Positions 43,075 through 54,711 of a stretch of DNA of 64,000 nucleotides are shown here, one piece after another. Under the pieces are notes generated by a model. It had not been told where the DNA came from, made no database searches, and was given only the letters and a program-made list of their open reading frames with translations. The position numbers and the translations under genes were made by a program. Source of the stretch: Tricholoma matsutake. Its lineage: Eukaryota > Basidiomycota > Agaricomycetes > Agaricales > Tricholomataceae. The stretch lies in assembly GCA_026075535.2 (NCBI GenBank), contig AP026545.1, forward strand, positions 7,192,001-7,256,000, read 5' to 3'. Each line of letters begins with the position of its first letter. Positions within the stretch are counted from its first letter, which is position 1.

Positions 43075-46000
43075 GGATGTCGTGATTCCTCTTCTTCATA
43101 ATGGTTCAAGGCCTCCATTTTGAGGAGTTCTGATCATGGTAGCCACAGGTCATGTTCAGGGCCATAGCCAGTCCATCGAACCAGGAATTGATAGCCCCTT
43201 CCCCATGGACGCCGGTCGAGGATCTTCTCAATGAAGTATTCTGTGGTGCTGTCAGTTGTCATGAGTGGTTTGGGTGGAGCATGTGTGCAGCCAGGGAAGA
43301 GGCCGTTGTTGTGTGTTCGCAATTGGGCAACATGGAAGGTGGGGTGTGCTTTGGATGTTGGGGGTAGGAGGAGTGTGTATGATGAGGCTTCATGATGTGT
43401 TTGCATGATTTTGTAGGGACCATCATACCTAGGCATAAATTTTGCGACTCATCTGTCTTTTGCATGCATGTAGTTCCATTGTCGGTGAGCTGTCGCTAGG
43501 TAAACTTTGTCACCTATTGTATATGCAGGTTCTGGGTGTTGGCCCTTGTTCACAATATGAGCTTGCTGAAGTTTCACTGCAAGCAGATTGTCTCTGGCTG
43601 CATTTGTTTCCTCTTCCATATTTTCCATGAATTCATGGGCATGCACTGCATCGATTGGCTCTTGCTCGAGGGTGTCATTTGTAGTTGTCGAAATTAGTGG
43701 TGGGATGAGTCGAGGTGATCATCCTGTCTTCAGTACAAAAGGTGATACGCCGGTGGATGCATTGATTGAGTTCATCATGTCAAATTGGACTTTGGGTAAT
43801 GCTTTGGCCCAACCTTTCTGGTTGCGTTCAACATGGAAATGAAGGCATTGCACAATTGTTTTGTTCAAGCATTCTGAGGAGCCATCTGTTTGTGGGTGGT
43901 ACACAGTGGACAGTTTGTGATCAATGCTGGTCAATTTCATCAGTGCCTTCCAGAATTTAGATACAAAAAGCTTATCTCTGTTGCTTATGATTTCCCGGGG
44001 GCAGCCATTTTCACAATACCATTTGTCAAAGAACAGGTAGGCAAAACCTTCTGCAGTGATGTCAGTGGTGCATGCGGTGATTTGGATGTCAGCGCCCAGG
44101 CAGTCCGTCATTGTCATGATAGTGTTGAATCCATTGTCTTTCGGCAATGGCCCAATGAAGTCAATGGCTACTGACTCAAATCATTCTGTGGGAACCAGTA
44201 ATGGATGTAGTGGTCCATGAGCTTTGCCTGTTGTTGATTTGTTTTGTTGGCAATCTACGCATCCTGGGACATATCTGTGCCTGAGGTCTTTCCTCATGTT
44301 TGGCCAGTAGAAGTCATTTCTGAGGTTGCCATAAGATTTTTCTGTTCCAAAATGCCCTAAGTTGTTGTGGGCGAGCTGGAACAGGTGTTCACATAAGTTC
44401 TTGTATTTTGGGATGATCAGCCATTCACCAACAAACAGAAGTCCATGCTTCATTGATATGTTCAGTTTTGAGTCCACCATTCCTCACTTGAGGTTGTTGA
44501 GTAATCTGAGACACCAAGGGTCTGCCCAGTAGCCGTTTTTGATCCTCATGATTAGTTTGGTGTCCAAATGGATTGTGAAGATAGCGGCAGCCACTATGGT
44601 TGGTGTTTCATTGTCCACAGAGTCAGGGAGGCAGGATAGAGCATTGGCAACTGTGTTTTGTTCGCCATTTATGTAGGTGATTTCGTACTCGTACTGTGAT
44701 AAATACTCCATCCAACGTGGTTGGCGTTGTGAGAGGTCTCGTTGGAAGTCGAAATTCTGTAATGTCTTGTGATCTGTGCAAATGTGTATGCAAGATCCCA
44801 GCAAATCTACTTGCCATTTCTTTAATGCTCGCATGATCGACAGTGTTTCTTGTTCATGTATGGGGTAGTTGTATTCCACTTGGTTCAGTTGCTGGCTCTC
44901 AAACACGATGGGCCACAATGTCTCCCATGAGGTGCCAAATGATAGGACTGCACCAGTTCTCTGTTTGCTGGTGTCACAGGTGACAAATATCTTATTGTTG
45001 CCTGGGTTTTCATGGTTTATTGTTGTTAAGCAATCTCTGCCTACAACAAGGCATTTGATACTGTTAAACGCCATTTGGTGTTCGCATGTCCATGTTGGGA
45101 ACACATTGTTGTGCTCTTTTTGTGTCAATGGTGTGAGGATTGATGTGTGTTCAGCTAGTGATGGGAGGAAGGATGCAATGTACCTCACAAGTCCTAGGAA
45201 CTGGTGTACATGTTTCGCTGATTGAGGTGCAGGCCAGTTGAGGATGCATGCTACTTTTGATTGATCTGCTTCTATCCCTTGCACCGAGATATGATGCCCT
45301 AAAAAATCAATTTTGGTTGTGAACAATGAGGATTTCTTTAATGAGCAGTAAAGTTCTGCCTTGTGCAGTGCATTGAGGACAAGGTTGACATTGGTTTTGT
45401 GTTCTGCCAGTGAGTTTGACCAAATGATGATGTTGTCTAGATAAACATGGCATATTTTTCCTATCAGATCTTTGAGTGTGAGTGTCACCCTGCACTGGTG
45501 AGTTGCTGGTGAATTGCACAGGCCCATCGGCATCACGACCCACTCCCACAGCCCAAAGGGTGTGAGCATGGCAGTGTATTTGATGTCGTCGGGATGAACG
45601 AGGGTTTGGAAGAATGAGTTCATCATGTCGATCTTTCCCCAAATCTTTCCTTTTGCGCAGTCCACTAGGATGTCATCTATCTGCGGGAGAGGGTAATTGT
45701 TGGGGACTGTGAGCCAATTCAGGTGTTGGTAATCATTAACCCAATGGGGAAGGATGGTGGGGTCCAGTTTCAGTATGATGAAAGATGGTGAGGCATATGG
45801 TGAAGAAGATGGGCATATTCTTCCAGCCGTGACCTGCTGGTCAATCAACATTTTCCATCCTGCACGGTACTTTCATGGGCAGCCATATGCTTGGGATATG
45901 GAGATGGGTGCTCCTGGTAGCAACTGTATGTAATGGTAAACATTGCATGGGAGGTCTTTGATGTGGGGGATATCTGAGGGGAAACAATCATGAAAGGTAT

Positions 46001-46829
46001 CTTTTGTTTGCTTGTCTAATTTCTGTAGTGTGGCTTCTCCTTCCAGTTGCTCAATCTGCATCTTGATGGTTGCAATGAGGTCTGGGGGGCCGGTTGTAAA
46101 TTTGGTCATGTCGAACCATTCAGTGTTTTCCTCAAATAGGGCCATTAACTCCATATGTACAATTATTTGTGCCTTTTTTGTCTCTGTTTGTCCTGTCTTA
46201 ATAGCGTGCACTTCAAGCTTCTGACATTCTGCAGGGGATTTCATTTTGTGTTTCTGATGTGATTTAGGGTAGGGCGGGTTCAAAAGATCGTACCCCAATT
46301 CTTTTGCTACAGCAGTTCGCAAGTGTGCATCGACAACAATTTTATTTTTCACCAGAAAGTCGAGGCCAAGTATTAAGTCAGTGTGAAGGTCTGGACAAAT
46401 GATTGTGTTGATAGCTCTGGAATGCCAAAGGGAATTGGGGGACTGGATGTACAATCTACAATACTGAGTTAAAACGAGAGGTGTTGATTTCTTCTTCTTC
46501 ATGAATGCGCCTGAGATGGAAAGCGGTTTGAAAAGTGGTTGTGCAGTAAGACATAGAATATCAGCAAGGTTGCCAGAAATCAAGACTGGGGGGGAGCCAT
46601 GGTCAATTAGAGCTTGAATGGGGGTGGCCGTGCATGTCACCAGAGCGTCAATGCAACAGGTCCAGAGCAGGTGTTGGGGGAGAACGAAAGAGGAAGGAAT
46701 GTACTCGTCTACCTCATTGGCATCAATGAATTCCTCCGAGTCGTTGTTGCTCTCACTCTCCTTGAAGACAGTGTCTGCCTTGAAAACTGCTGCAACCATG
46801 GTGCTGGTGGCAGCATTGATCTTTTTCAT
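43075..46829 (-). pseudogene. pol: Element D pol: protease, RT, RNase H, integrase, chromodomain
   Basis: One frame over about 3.7 kb. Protease ALIDHGSPPVLIS lies near 46613; RT LNWLTVPNNYPLPQIDDI near 45715 and VYLDNIIIWS near 45450 (YLDN, second Asp lost); RNase H TCDTSKQRTGAVL near 44985 and TDHKTLQNF near 44775, with ANALSC where D/R are expected; integrase with zinc finger (HNNLGHFGTEKSYG, CVDCQQNK) and core (IDFIGPLPKD, YHPQTDGSSE) 44400-43720; chromodomain YFIEKILDRRPWGRG to LWLP near 43240-43135. Interrupting TGA codons at about 45872, 44483, 44180, 43718, 43448 and 43133 all stand where Arg is expected. Confidence 0.92.
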
Positions 46830-47088
46830 ATGCGGCTTTGGCCTTGGCGGCGTTGGCCACCGTTACCTTTTTGCAGTCTTCAAGTGTGGGGCATGGGTTG
46901 GTGCAGTTCCACCCAACGTGTCCAGCATAGAAGACTCAGCACTTGTAACAGCCCATGTGAAGGTGGAGTAGGGTTTTCTCATCCTCTGTGAGAGGGTTGA
47001 GTGCACTGGATTGGGAAGCAAGGGATAAGGAAGGGGTAGAGCTAGAGGTGATGTTAGGGACAGCATCTTCGCTGTATGTGCAACCCAT
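46830..47088 (-). pseudogene. gag: Element D gag, C-terminal part (zinc knuckle)
   Basis: Minus strand: low-complexity Leu/Pro stretch, then CYKC...FYAGHVGWNC (46927-46880), spacing C-X2-C-X6-H-X4-C as in E, with TGA after CYKC. A one-base frame change near 46825 separates it from pol. Cut at 47088 by insertion of C. Confidence 0.8.
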
Positions 47089-47490
47089 TGTTAGGAAACC
47101 ACCCCATTACCTAATAAACTTTCATTTTTATTTTATTATGTCGAATTACGCTACATGACGCCAAATGACACTACATTTTGATAGCGTGAGAATTTTATTT
47201 CGCACACATCAAAATGTACGCGCATGTATGAGTGCATCGGTAACAACAATGTACAATATATGTAACATAGTATATAAACCCTAAATATATGCCTAGGGGA
47301 CCCTAGTTGTGTTCTCTTAGGTATTCCACCTATGTTTTCGGTGTGAAAGGCCTATCTCAACAAACTCACCTATTAATAACCCCTCACATCAAAACCATCA
47401 ATTTCCCCATCACGAGCATGGATCCTGCCCCCTTCTTGTAGAGAGAACCCGCATGGTCTTAGCTAGCAGATAGTGGGTGTTGCCCTAACA
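47089..47490 (+). repeat. 5' LTR of element C
   Basis: 402 bp, TGTTAGGAAACC to GCCCTAACA. TATATAA at 47271-47277 and inferred transcript start AGTTGTGTTCT at 47305. Confidence 0.95.
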
Positions 47491-47492
47491 GA

Positions 47493-47503
47493 AGAACACA
47501 ACT
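47493..47503 (+). other. Self-priming PBS of element C
   Basis: AGAACACAACT, two bases after the LTR, is an exact 11-nt complement of AGTTGTGTTCT at 47305-47315 in the LTR, as in Tf1/sushi. Confidence 0.85.
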
Positions 47504-47977
47504 TCCCATATCAGTGCACCTTCTCTTACTTGCGCATATGTCATTGTTTCACTGCACCACATCCGATTACTCATCCTTTTGGCATGAGCCGGAAGTACTT
47601 GTATATACATAATCTACCTTTTCTTTCGTAAGCCGACACCAGGCCTCGCCATACATTGCGACCACCAGTGATCGAGAGGCAGCGCTCATCATTAGGACAG
47701 CTGCAGCCAGACAACCGATCGGATCTGGTTTAGTTACGATTTACATCACTCTATTCAGACGACTATTTTAGTTACAAGCCGAATTCAGTGATATCTCCGA
47801 GATCAGGCACTGTTGGAAGGGTTATTGATCCGAAGTGTCAAAATAGGTGCCCGACGAACGACGAACCATTGACAAACCTCGACGAACCTTATCACGTGAC
47901 CCGTAGACGTTTGGAGAGGTTTTGAAGAAAAATTTTTGAATTTGTCGAAGAAGTGATTCATCACAGATTCTACAATT
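47504..47977 (+). other. Leader of element C
   Basis: Non-coding leader between PBS and gag ATG at 47978; no ORF of note on the sense strand. Confidence 0.6.
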
Positions 47978-49075
47978 ATGTCTGAACCTTCAACTTCTAA
48001 TCCCGGTCCTAATCCTGTTCCCATACCAGCACTAGAGGTGAAAATTGATGCGCTCACAGTGCAAATGTCGCAATTAGTGTCAGTATTGGCAGCATCACAG
48101 CCCAGACAAGCAGAAGTACAGCCAGAGACGATGGGAGAAAGAGATGATGAGATGGAGGAGATGGTGGAGTGGATATCATAGGAGGATGAGATGGTGGAGA
48201 AATCTGGAAATGGAAAAGTGCACTTACCTAAGTATGCACCCCCACAAATCTTTGATGGTACCATGGAGAATACAAAATCCTTCATCAGCTCTATAGTATT
48301 ATACATCCATGGGAGGAAGCCAGAGTTTCATACAGCCGAGTCTAAGATTATGTTTGCTCTCTCATACATTCAGGGGGGGAAAGCACAGTTCTGGAGAAAT
48401 GAGGCTATTAATCAAATTGCTGCGGGAAATAAACCATTTGCAACCTTCAAGGAATTTCTGGAGAGATTGGAGGCACAGTTTGGAGACCCTAATCCAAAGG
48501 CAACAGCCAATGCTAAATTAAAGACCATGCACCAAGGTTCCCTAACGGCAGATGAATTTATTTTGCAGTTCAAAGCAGAAGCTTTGCAAATGGACATGGG
48601 AGAAGCTGCGTTGGTAGAGTTTTTGAAAGCAGGATTAAATCCCTCTTTATTCAAGTCTATCTACCAACTACCTTCTATGCCAGAGAAGTTGGACGAGTGG
48701 TATAATTGGGCAATGCACCTTGACCAGCAATATCGGCAGGAACAGGCGGAGTCAAAGTTGATGTACAGAAGTAGTAAATTTGGAAAGTCATCAGGAGGAA
48801 AGTCTGAGAAAGGAAAGGCGCCTCAGGTGCAAGCTCCGAGGGCACAGCCACCGGCCATGGCAGTGACACCTATAGTTATGGAGTCAGCAGCACCAGCAGA
48901 GGCAATGGAGGTTGATCAAGTGGGGAGATGAGCCCCACTTAAATGCTTTAACTGTGGGCAGTTAGGACACATTTCTAAGAATTGCAAGCAGAAGAGAAAG
49001 ATCAGGGGAGCTACAATCGAGGAAGTGAAGCCAGAAGAAGGCAGGCAGAAGAATTTTGTGGAAGAGTCCCAGTGA
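47978..49075 (+). pseudogene. gag: Element C gag
   Basis: 365 codons in one frame from ATG 47978 to TGA 49073-49075. An N-terminal helical region (ALEVKIDALTVQMSQLV), a capsid-like core (FALSYIQGGKAQFWRNEA, FKEFLERLEAQFGDP, FILQFKAEAL) and a zinc knuckle CFNCGQLGHISKNC (48947-48988). Internal TAG at 48179-48181 (CAG to TAG) and TGA at 48929-48931 just before the knuckle (Arg position). Pol is in the -1 frame with a 97-nt overlap; no canonical slippery site recognised. Confidence 0.9.
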
Positions 49076-52000
49076 AGGTTTCCCCATTGGTGACCCAGAA
49101 TCGTTACAATGTATTAGTATCCGAGGAAACCCAGAGTAAATCAGAAAAGGAAATCGAGGAGGAGTACAACTGTTGCGAATCACGTGACAAAGAAAATTGT
49201 CACATGTCATTTCCAAAAACCCCTAAATTCTTTATTCGCTCTGTGCAAATAGAACCCAAAATCACCTTGACTGTGGGACTGAAGACAGTGGACATGCATG
49301 CAGCTATTGATGTGGAAGCGTTGCTTGACAGTGGTGCTACAGGATTATTTATTAATCGATCCTTAATTACCGGAAACAGTATTAACACATGCAAGCTGGC
49401 GCAACCTATAATGGTGTACAATATTGACGGAACAGTCAATCGTGGAGGAACTATCAAGGAGGAGGTGACTATGGTACTAAAGTATCAGGAGCATCAGGAG
49501 CGAGCCGTATTCGAAGTATGCGATCTTGGGAAAACCAATCTAATAATAGGATGTCCATGGTTACGGAAGCATAATCCCGAAATTGATTGGAAAACTGGGA
49601 AAGTACAAATGACTCGTTGTCCTAAGGAATGTAATGTGTATGGGAGGAAGATGAAGAAGGAAAAAAGGAAAAAGAAAGAGAAAGAACGTCTGAGAAAGTA
49701 TTCTGTTATGATGGAGGAAGTGGAGGATGAGGAAATGCCAAATGGGGAAGTTCCAATCATGATCGAGAAAGAAGAGCAGAAGCAAACCTTTAGAGCAGTT
49801 CATGGAGGACAGTCGTGGGACAAGAATATTGTGAAGGTGGAGAAGCCAGTGGAGGAATGGGTGCCAAAAGTGTATCATGAACATTTGTCAGTGTTCCAAA
49901 AGAAGGAGTCTGAGCAAATGCCGGTGTGGAAGCCATGGGATCATGCGATTGAGATGAAGCCAGGGTTTGTGCCAAAGAAGTTGAAGGTATATCCGTTATC
50001 TCCAATGGAACAAGAAGAAGTGGATGCATTCCTGAAGGAGCAATTGCGCAAAGGATACATACAACCTTCGAAATCACTGCAGACATCACCAATATTCTTC
50101 ATGCCCAAAAAAGACCAAAGGAAGAGGATGTGTACCAATTATAGGTATCTGAATGAGTGGACAGTGAAGAACATGTACCCCCTGCCATTGATCTCAGAAA
50201 TAATTGATAAGGTGGGAAAAGCCAAGGTCTTTACAAAATTGGATTTACGATGGGGATACAACAATGTACAAATAAAGAAAGGAGATGAGTGGAAGGCTGC
50301 ATTTGCCACGCGTTGAGGATCCTTTGAGCTGCTTGTCATGTTTTTTGGGATGACTAATAGTCCCCCGACCTTTCAAAATATGATGAACGACATTTTCAAG
50401 GACATAATAGACAAAGGCGTGGTAATAATATTTATTGATGACATTCTGATATTCATGGAGGATGAAGAGAATCATGAGGCGATAGTGCAGGAGGTGTTAT
50501 GGAGGTTGGCAGAGAATGATCTATTTTTGAAACCAGAGAAGTGTGTGTTTGGGGCAAGCAAGATCGAGTTCCTAGGATTATTGATCAGCCCTGATGGGAT
50601 CAAAATGGATCTGATCAAGGTACAGGCGATCACAGATTGGCCTGCGCCCACCCATGTCAAGGAGGTTCAAGCCTTCTTGGGACTCACAAATTATTATCGT
50701 CGCTTTGTGCACAATTTTTCTAAAATTGCCGCACCCTTACATAACCTTACGTGAAAGGGAGTAGTATGGAGGTGGGGAGAGCAGCAGCAGACAGCGTTTG
50801 AGGAGTTGAAGAGGAAGTTTGTGGAGGGACCAATATTAACCCCAGTAGATTTCACACGCCCTTTGTGAGTGGAATCCGATGCATCCAATTTTGCTACTGG
50901 AGTGGTATTATCAATGCTGTGCGAAGATGACAAATGGCATCCTTGTGCATACTTGTCAAAAGGGTTGAATGATGTGGAGAGGAATTATGATGTCCATGAC
51001 AAAGAGATGTTGGGGATAATACGAGCATTGGAGGCGTGGAGGCATTATTTGGAGGGATGTACGCATCAGATTGAGATCTGGACGGATCATCAAAATCTGC
51101 AATACTTCATGTCCGCTAAAAAGCTTAATCGCAGGCAAGCACGTTGGGCACTATTCCTATTGCATTTCAACTTTCACTTGGTCCATAAAGCGGGAAGCTT
51201 AATGAGGAAAGCAGATCCATTATCCAGACATATTGATCATAAAAGGGGGGTGGAGGAGGACAATAAAAATGTTACCTTACTCAAACCCGAATACTTTCGC
51301 ATTTGCACTATGCATCAAGGGCATCTATTAATAGATAGCTCAGAAACGGAAATGTTGTCTAAAATTAGACAATGTTCGGAAATGGACAATGAAGTAGTGG
51401 AAGCCGTGAAAGCTCTGAAGGGAGAGAAGAAAGGTAATATCAAAGGAGACAAATGGGCTGAGGAACAAGGGTTGGTGTTGTTTCAAGGAAAAGTGTATGT
51501 ACCAAAGGATCAGGATTTGCAAAGGGAGATTGTCTGGTTACATCACAATACGCCGATTGCTGGACACCCAGGAAGATGGAAGACATTGGAATTAGTAATG
51601 AGAAATTATTGGTGGCCTGGAATTTCGAAGTATGTGTTGGGGTATGTGGATGGATGTGATACGTGCATGAGGGGGAAGAAATTTCCAGAGAAACCTGCAG
51701 GAAAATTAATGCCAAATCCTATACCTAAAGCGCCGTGGCAAGATATATCTGTGGATTTTATTACCGGATTACCCGAGGCTCAAGCGTACGATACAATATT
51801 CGTAGTATGCAACTGCTTTACAAAGGAGGTCCACATTATTCCTACTACTACAGAAACCTCATCATTGGGCTTGGCACGCCTCTATCTAAATCAGGTATGG
51901 CGGTTACATGGGTTACCCTATACCGTTATCTCTGATCGCAGACCACAATTTGCTTCCACATTTATGTGAGAACTAAACAACATATTGGGAATTCAAACTA

Positions 52001-52896
52001 AATTATCTATGGCATATCACCCGCAGACTGATGGACAGACAGAGAGAATGAATCAGGAGTTGGAGCAGTACCTACGTATGTTTGTCAACTACCGACAAAC
52101 CGACTGGCCCAAATGGTTGGCAATTGCCGAATTTTCCCACAATAACAAATTCCATTCGGCTACTTGTATGTCACCCTTTTTTGTGAATTATGGATATCAT
52201 CCTCGCATGGGAGTAGAACCCAGAAGGGAAGTCAAAGTACAGTTGGTAGAAGATTTTGTATCTAAGATGCAAAAGGTACAAGAGGAAGCAGAGGTGGCAT
52301 TGAAGAAAGCACGTGATGACATGATGCGACACGTGGATCGTACTCGAGCATGTGCTCCAGAGTACAAAGTTGGTGACTTGGTATGGCTAAGTACCAAGGA
52401 CCTGAATATTCCATGACCTTCGAAGAAACTTACGGAGAAACAAGTTGGCCCATATGCGATCTCTAAAGTGATCTCGCCTAATGCGGTAGTGCTAAAATTA
52501 CCCCGATCATTTAAGATTGATCCTGAGATTAACGTATCCTGCCTACGCCCTTACCATCCGCCCACTATTCCTGGCCAACAAACTACTCTGCAACCTCCAA
52601 TAATAGTAGAAGGTGCTCCAGAATACATAGTTGAAGAAATTCTAGACTCACGTCTTCGACGGAACAAATTGGAGTTCTTAATAAAGTGGAAAAACTATAC
52701 CGACAAAAATAATTCGTGGGAACCCGAAGAGAATTGTAAGCGAGCGCATAACGCGATCGCCCAATTCTTTAAACGTAATCCGAATGCTCCGCATTGCATT
52801 GCGAGAATGGTGTATGAGGGAATGAAATTCCGGCCTTACCAAAATTTCACAGAGGGGACAAACATAATATTTTCTTGCCTGGAAGTCGAGGCATAA
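48979..52896 (+). pseudogene. pol: Element C pol: protease, RT, RNase H, integrase, chromodomain
   Basis: Open from 48979; ends TAA 52894-52896. Protease LLDSGATGLFINRS near 49322; RT KLDLRWGYNNVQIKKGDEWK near 50237 and FIDDILIF near 50432; RNase H VESDASNFATGVVL near 50872, DKEMLGIIRALEAWRHYLEG and TDHQNLQYF; integrase HHNTPIAGHPGRWKTLEL, VDFITGLP, ISDRRPQF and QTDGQTERMNQELEQYL (51540-52080); chromodomain EYIVEEILDSRLRRNKLEF near 52622. Five TGA (50314, 50752, 50866, 51967, 52414) interrupt at Arg positions: for example FAST-FM-stop-ELNNILGI and NIP-stop-PSKKL. Confidence 0.95.
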
Positions 52897-52907
52897 AAGG
52901 GGGGTAA
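52897..52907 (+). other. Polypurine tract of element C
   Basis: AAGGGGGGTAA directly before the 3' LTR. Confidence 0.85.
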
Positions 52908-53309
52908 TGTTAGGAAACCACCCCATTACCTAATAAACTTTCATTTTTATTTTATTATGTCGAATTACGCTACATGACGCCAAATGACGCTATATTTTGA
53001 TAGCGTGAGAATTTTATTTCGCATGCATCAAAATGTACGCGCATGTACGAGTGCGTCAGTAACAACAATATACAATATATGTAACATAGTATATAAACCC
53101 TAAATATATGCCTAGGGGACCCTAGTTGTGTTCTCTTAGGTATTCCACCTATGTTTTCGGTGTGAAAGGCCTATCTCAACAAACTCACCTATTAATAACC
53201 CCTCGCATCAAAACCATCAATTTCCCCATCACGAGCGCGGATCCCGCCCCCTTCTTGTAGAGAGAACCCGCACAGTCTTAGCTAGCAGATAGTGGGTGTC
53301 ACCCTAACA
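52908..53309 (+). repeat. 3' LTR of element C
   Basis: 402 bp, ends CACCCTAACA. Confidence 0.95.
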
Positions 53310-54090
53310 CCCATGCTGCATGACTAGCTTGCAGATCCTGTTCCAACAACTGAAGCCATTCCAACCACTCTTCAAAATCTGTGATGGCATCGAGAGTGCC
53401 CTTGGTCATGCCTGGGGTAACACCGTTGCTGGCTTTGTATAGGTGTATCATGCCATCGGAGAGATGGGGGATCAAGTGGAGATGGAAACGATTAGTGGGG
53501 ATGTGATAATCAGAGCTGGCCATGCCCAGTTCATCATTGGCATTATGAACTGTGTTGATCCAGGTGAGGAAGCTGCTGGTACCTTGTGCAGTGATTTGCT
53601 CTTGCTGCTGAGTCTTGCATGAGCTCATCCTCCCAAGATCGGGGCAAGAATTTCTTCTTGAGCGCAATGAGGAATGCAGGGAAGGTGAGAGGGAGTAAGT
53701 GGGCTTCCTCAGCGTTGATCCAGGACTGGATCACTGTGGATTCAAAGTTGTAAATAATTTTTCCTATGTGGTCAGCCACTGTGATGTCCTTCATGGAGAA
53801 ATAGTGATGACACATGTTTTCAAATTGGTGAAGGACTTTGATCATCAAATGCCCTGCAGAGAGGATTGGGGCTGTGGAAGGGGAGGTCTGTCTGACTTCA
53901 GCTGAGGCATACAGGGTGTTGGTGGCAGGGTTCATAGTATTGGCTAAGGAGGTTCCAAGTCAGAGGACTGGTGCGGGGCAGTGTGTCTGGTGTTGTTACT
54001 AGTCAGTGGGGGTGAGGAGGCATTGTATGGGGGAAGGGACGATAATGGTGAGAGCAGTGTGTTTGATTGAGGTATCAGTGCTCATGCTCG
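53310..54090 (-). pseudogene. gag: Element D gag, N-terminal part
   Basis: Minus strand from ATG near 54084 (MSTDTSIKHTALT) through TLYASAEVRQTSPSTAPILS, FENMCHHYFSMKDI, IIYNFESTVIQSWINAEEAH, KKKFLPRSWEDELMQ, a frame change near 53600, WINTVHNANDEL, FHLHLIPHLSDGM and LLEQDLQASHAAW, where C is inserted. Clear homologue of gag of E. Confidence 0.85.
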
Positions 54091-54504
54091 ACTCCTGGTG
54101 AGCGGTGTGGTTCTTGAGGGACATTGAGACAGGTTGGTGTTGTGCGTACAGATGTGGGGAAAGAAAAGGATTGGTTGTGCACTGCTGAGGTTATTGCTGG
54201 ATTTATATATACAAAGGATGGGGCTATATGCGCAAGGTTGGATGGCACATTTGGGATTGGGGATGGGTAGTGTGATCTCGCAAAAGTCTTATCACGTTTT
54301 CACCAGTTCTGATGTGGATGCACTTCTTGCCTAAAACAGATATATTGCCGCCTTTTTTTGGCGATTACTTTACCACCTACTTCCTTTTTGGTGGTATGCA
54401 TGTTGTGCGGGTGGGGCCAGGAGGAGTTTCTTGGTGATTGGGTTTCCAGTGGGGTGGGGTTTTGATTGGGGTAGTGGTATGTTGAGTTCATGTTTAAAAA
54501 AAAG

Positions 54505-54520
54505 TGTAACGGAAACACCC
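54505..54520 (-). other. Junction of D 5' LTR and leader
   Basis: Leader starts at 54504 on the minus strand. I found no exact self-priming PBS for D or E; the best match is 11 of 12 (TAAACATGAACT in the leader with AGTTCCTGTTTA in the LTR), and no tRNA match. Confidence 0.3.
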
Positions 54521-54711
54521 TGATGTTTCCATCACTTAGGGGAGCGGGACAAGCTAAACAGGAACTTGTTATGATTGTAAGAGACTAAGGGATATCTAAG
54601 ACATGTATTGCAAGGTCAACAAGAAAGCATGTGATCATGTGTATTAGTAATGTGTATGGAAATGGAAGGTGTCCAAGGGAAATGGTAAGATAAGTGGGGA
54701 GTTATCTTACA
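54505..54711 (-). repeat. 5' LTR of element D
   Basis: 207 bp. On the minus strand it is followed by CTTTTTTTTAAACATGAACT, almost the same as the leader after the 5' LTR of E. Confidence 0.9.

Larger units (their letters stand above)
47089..53309 (+). mobile_element. Ty3/gypsy chromodomain retrotransposon C (innermost, complete)
   Basis: 6221 bp, TSD CCCAT (47084-47088 and 53310-53314), 402-bp LTRs, self-priming PBS, gag, pol and polypurine tract. Inserted in gag of D. The best-preserved gypsy coding region here: pol stays in one frame for 3.9 kb with only five TGA codons. About 16 LTR differences, nearly all CpG transitions. Confidence 0.97.
42806..54711 (-). mobile_element. Ty3/gypsy chromodomain retrotransposon D (contains element C)
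   Basis: 207-bp LTRs at 42806-43012 and 54505-54711 (plus-strand ends TGTAA and TTACA). About 5.7 kb after removing C. The flanking pentamers are ACAAC (42801-42805) and ATGAC (54712-54716); both are single CpG transitions from ACGAC, which also restores the coding sense of element E at the site. Gag and pol are recognisable throughout. Confidence 0.9.
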
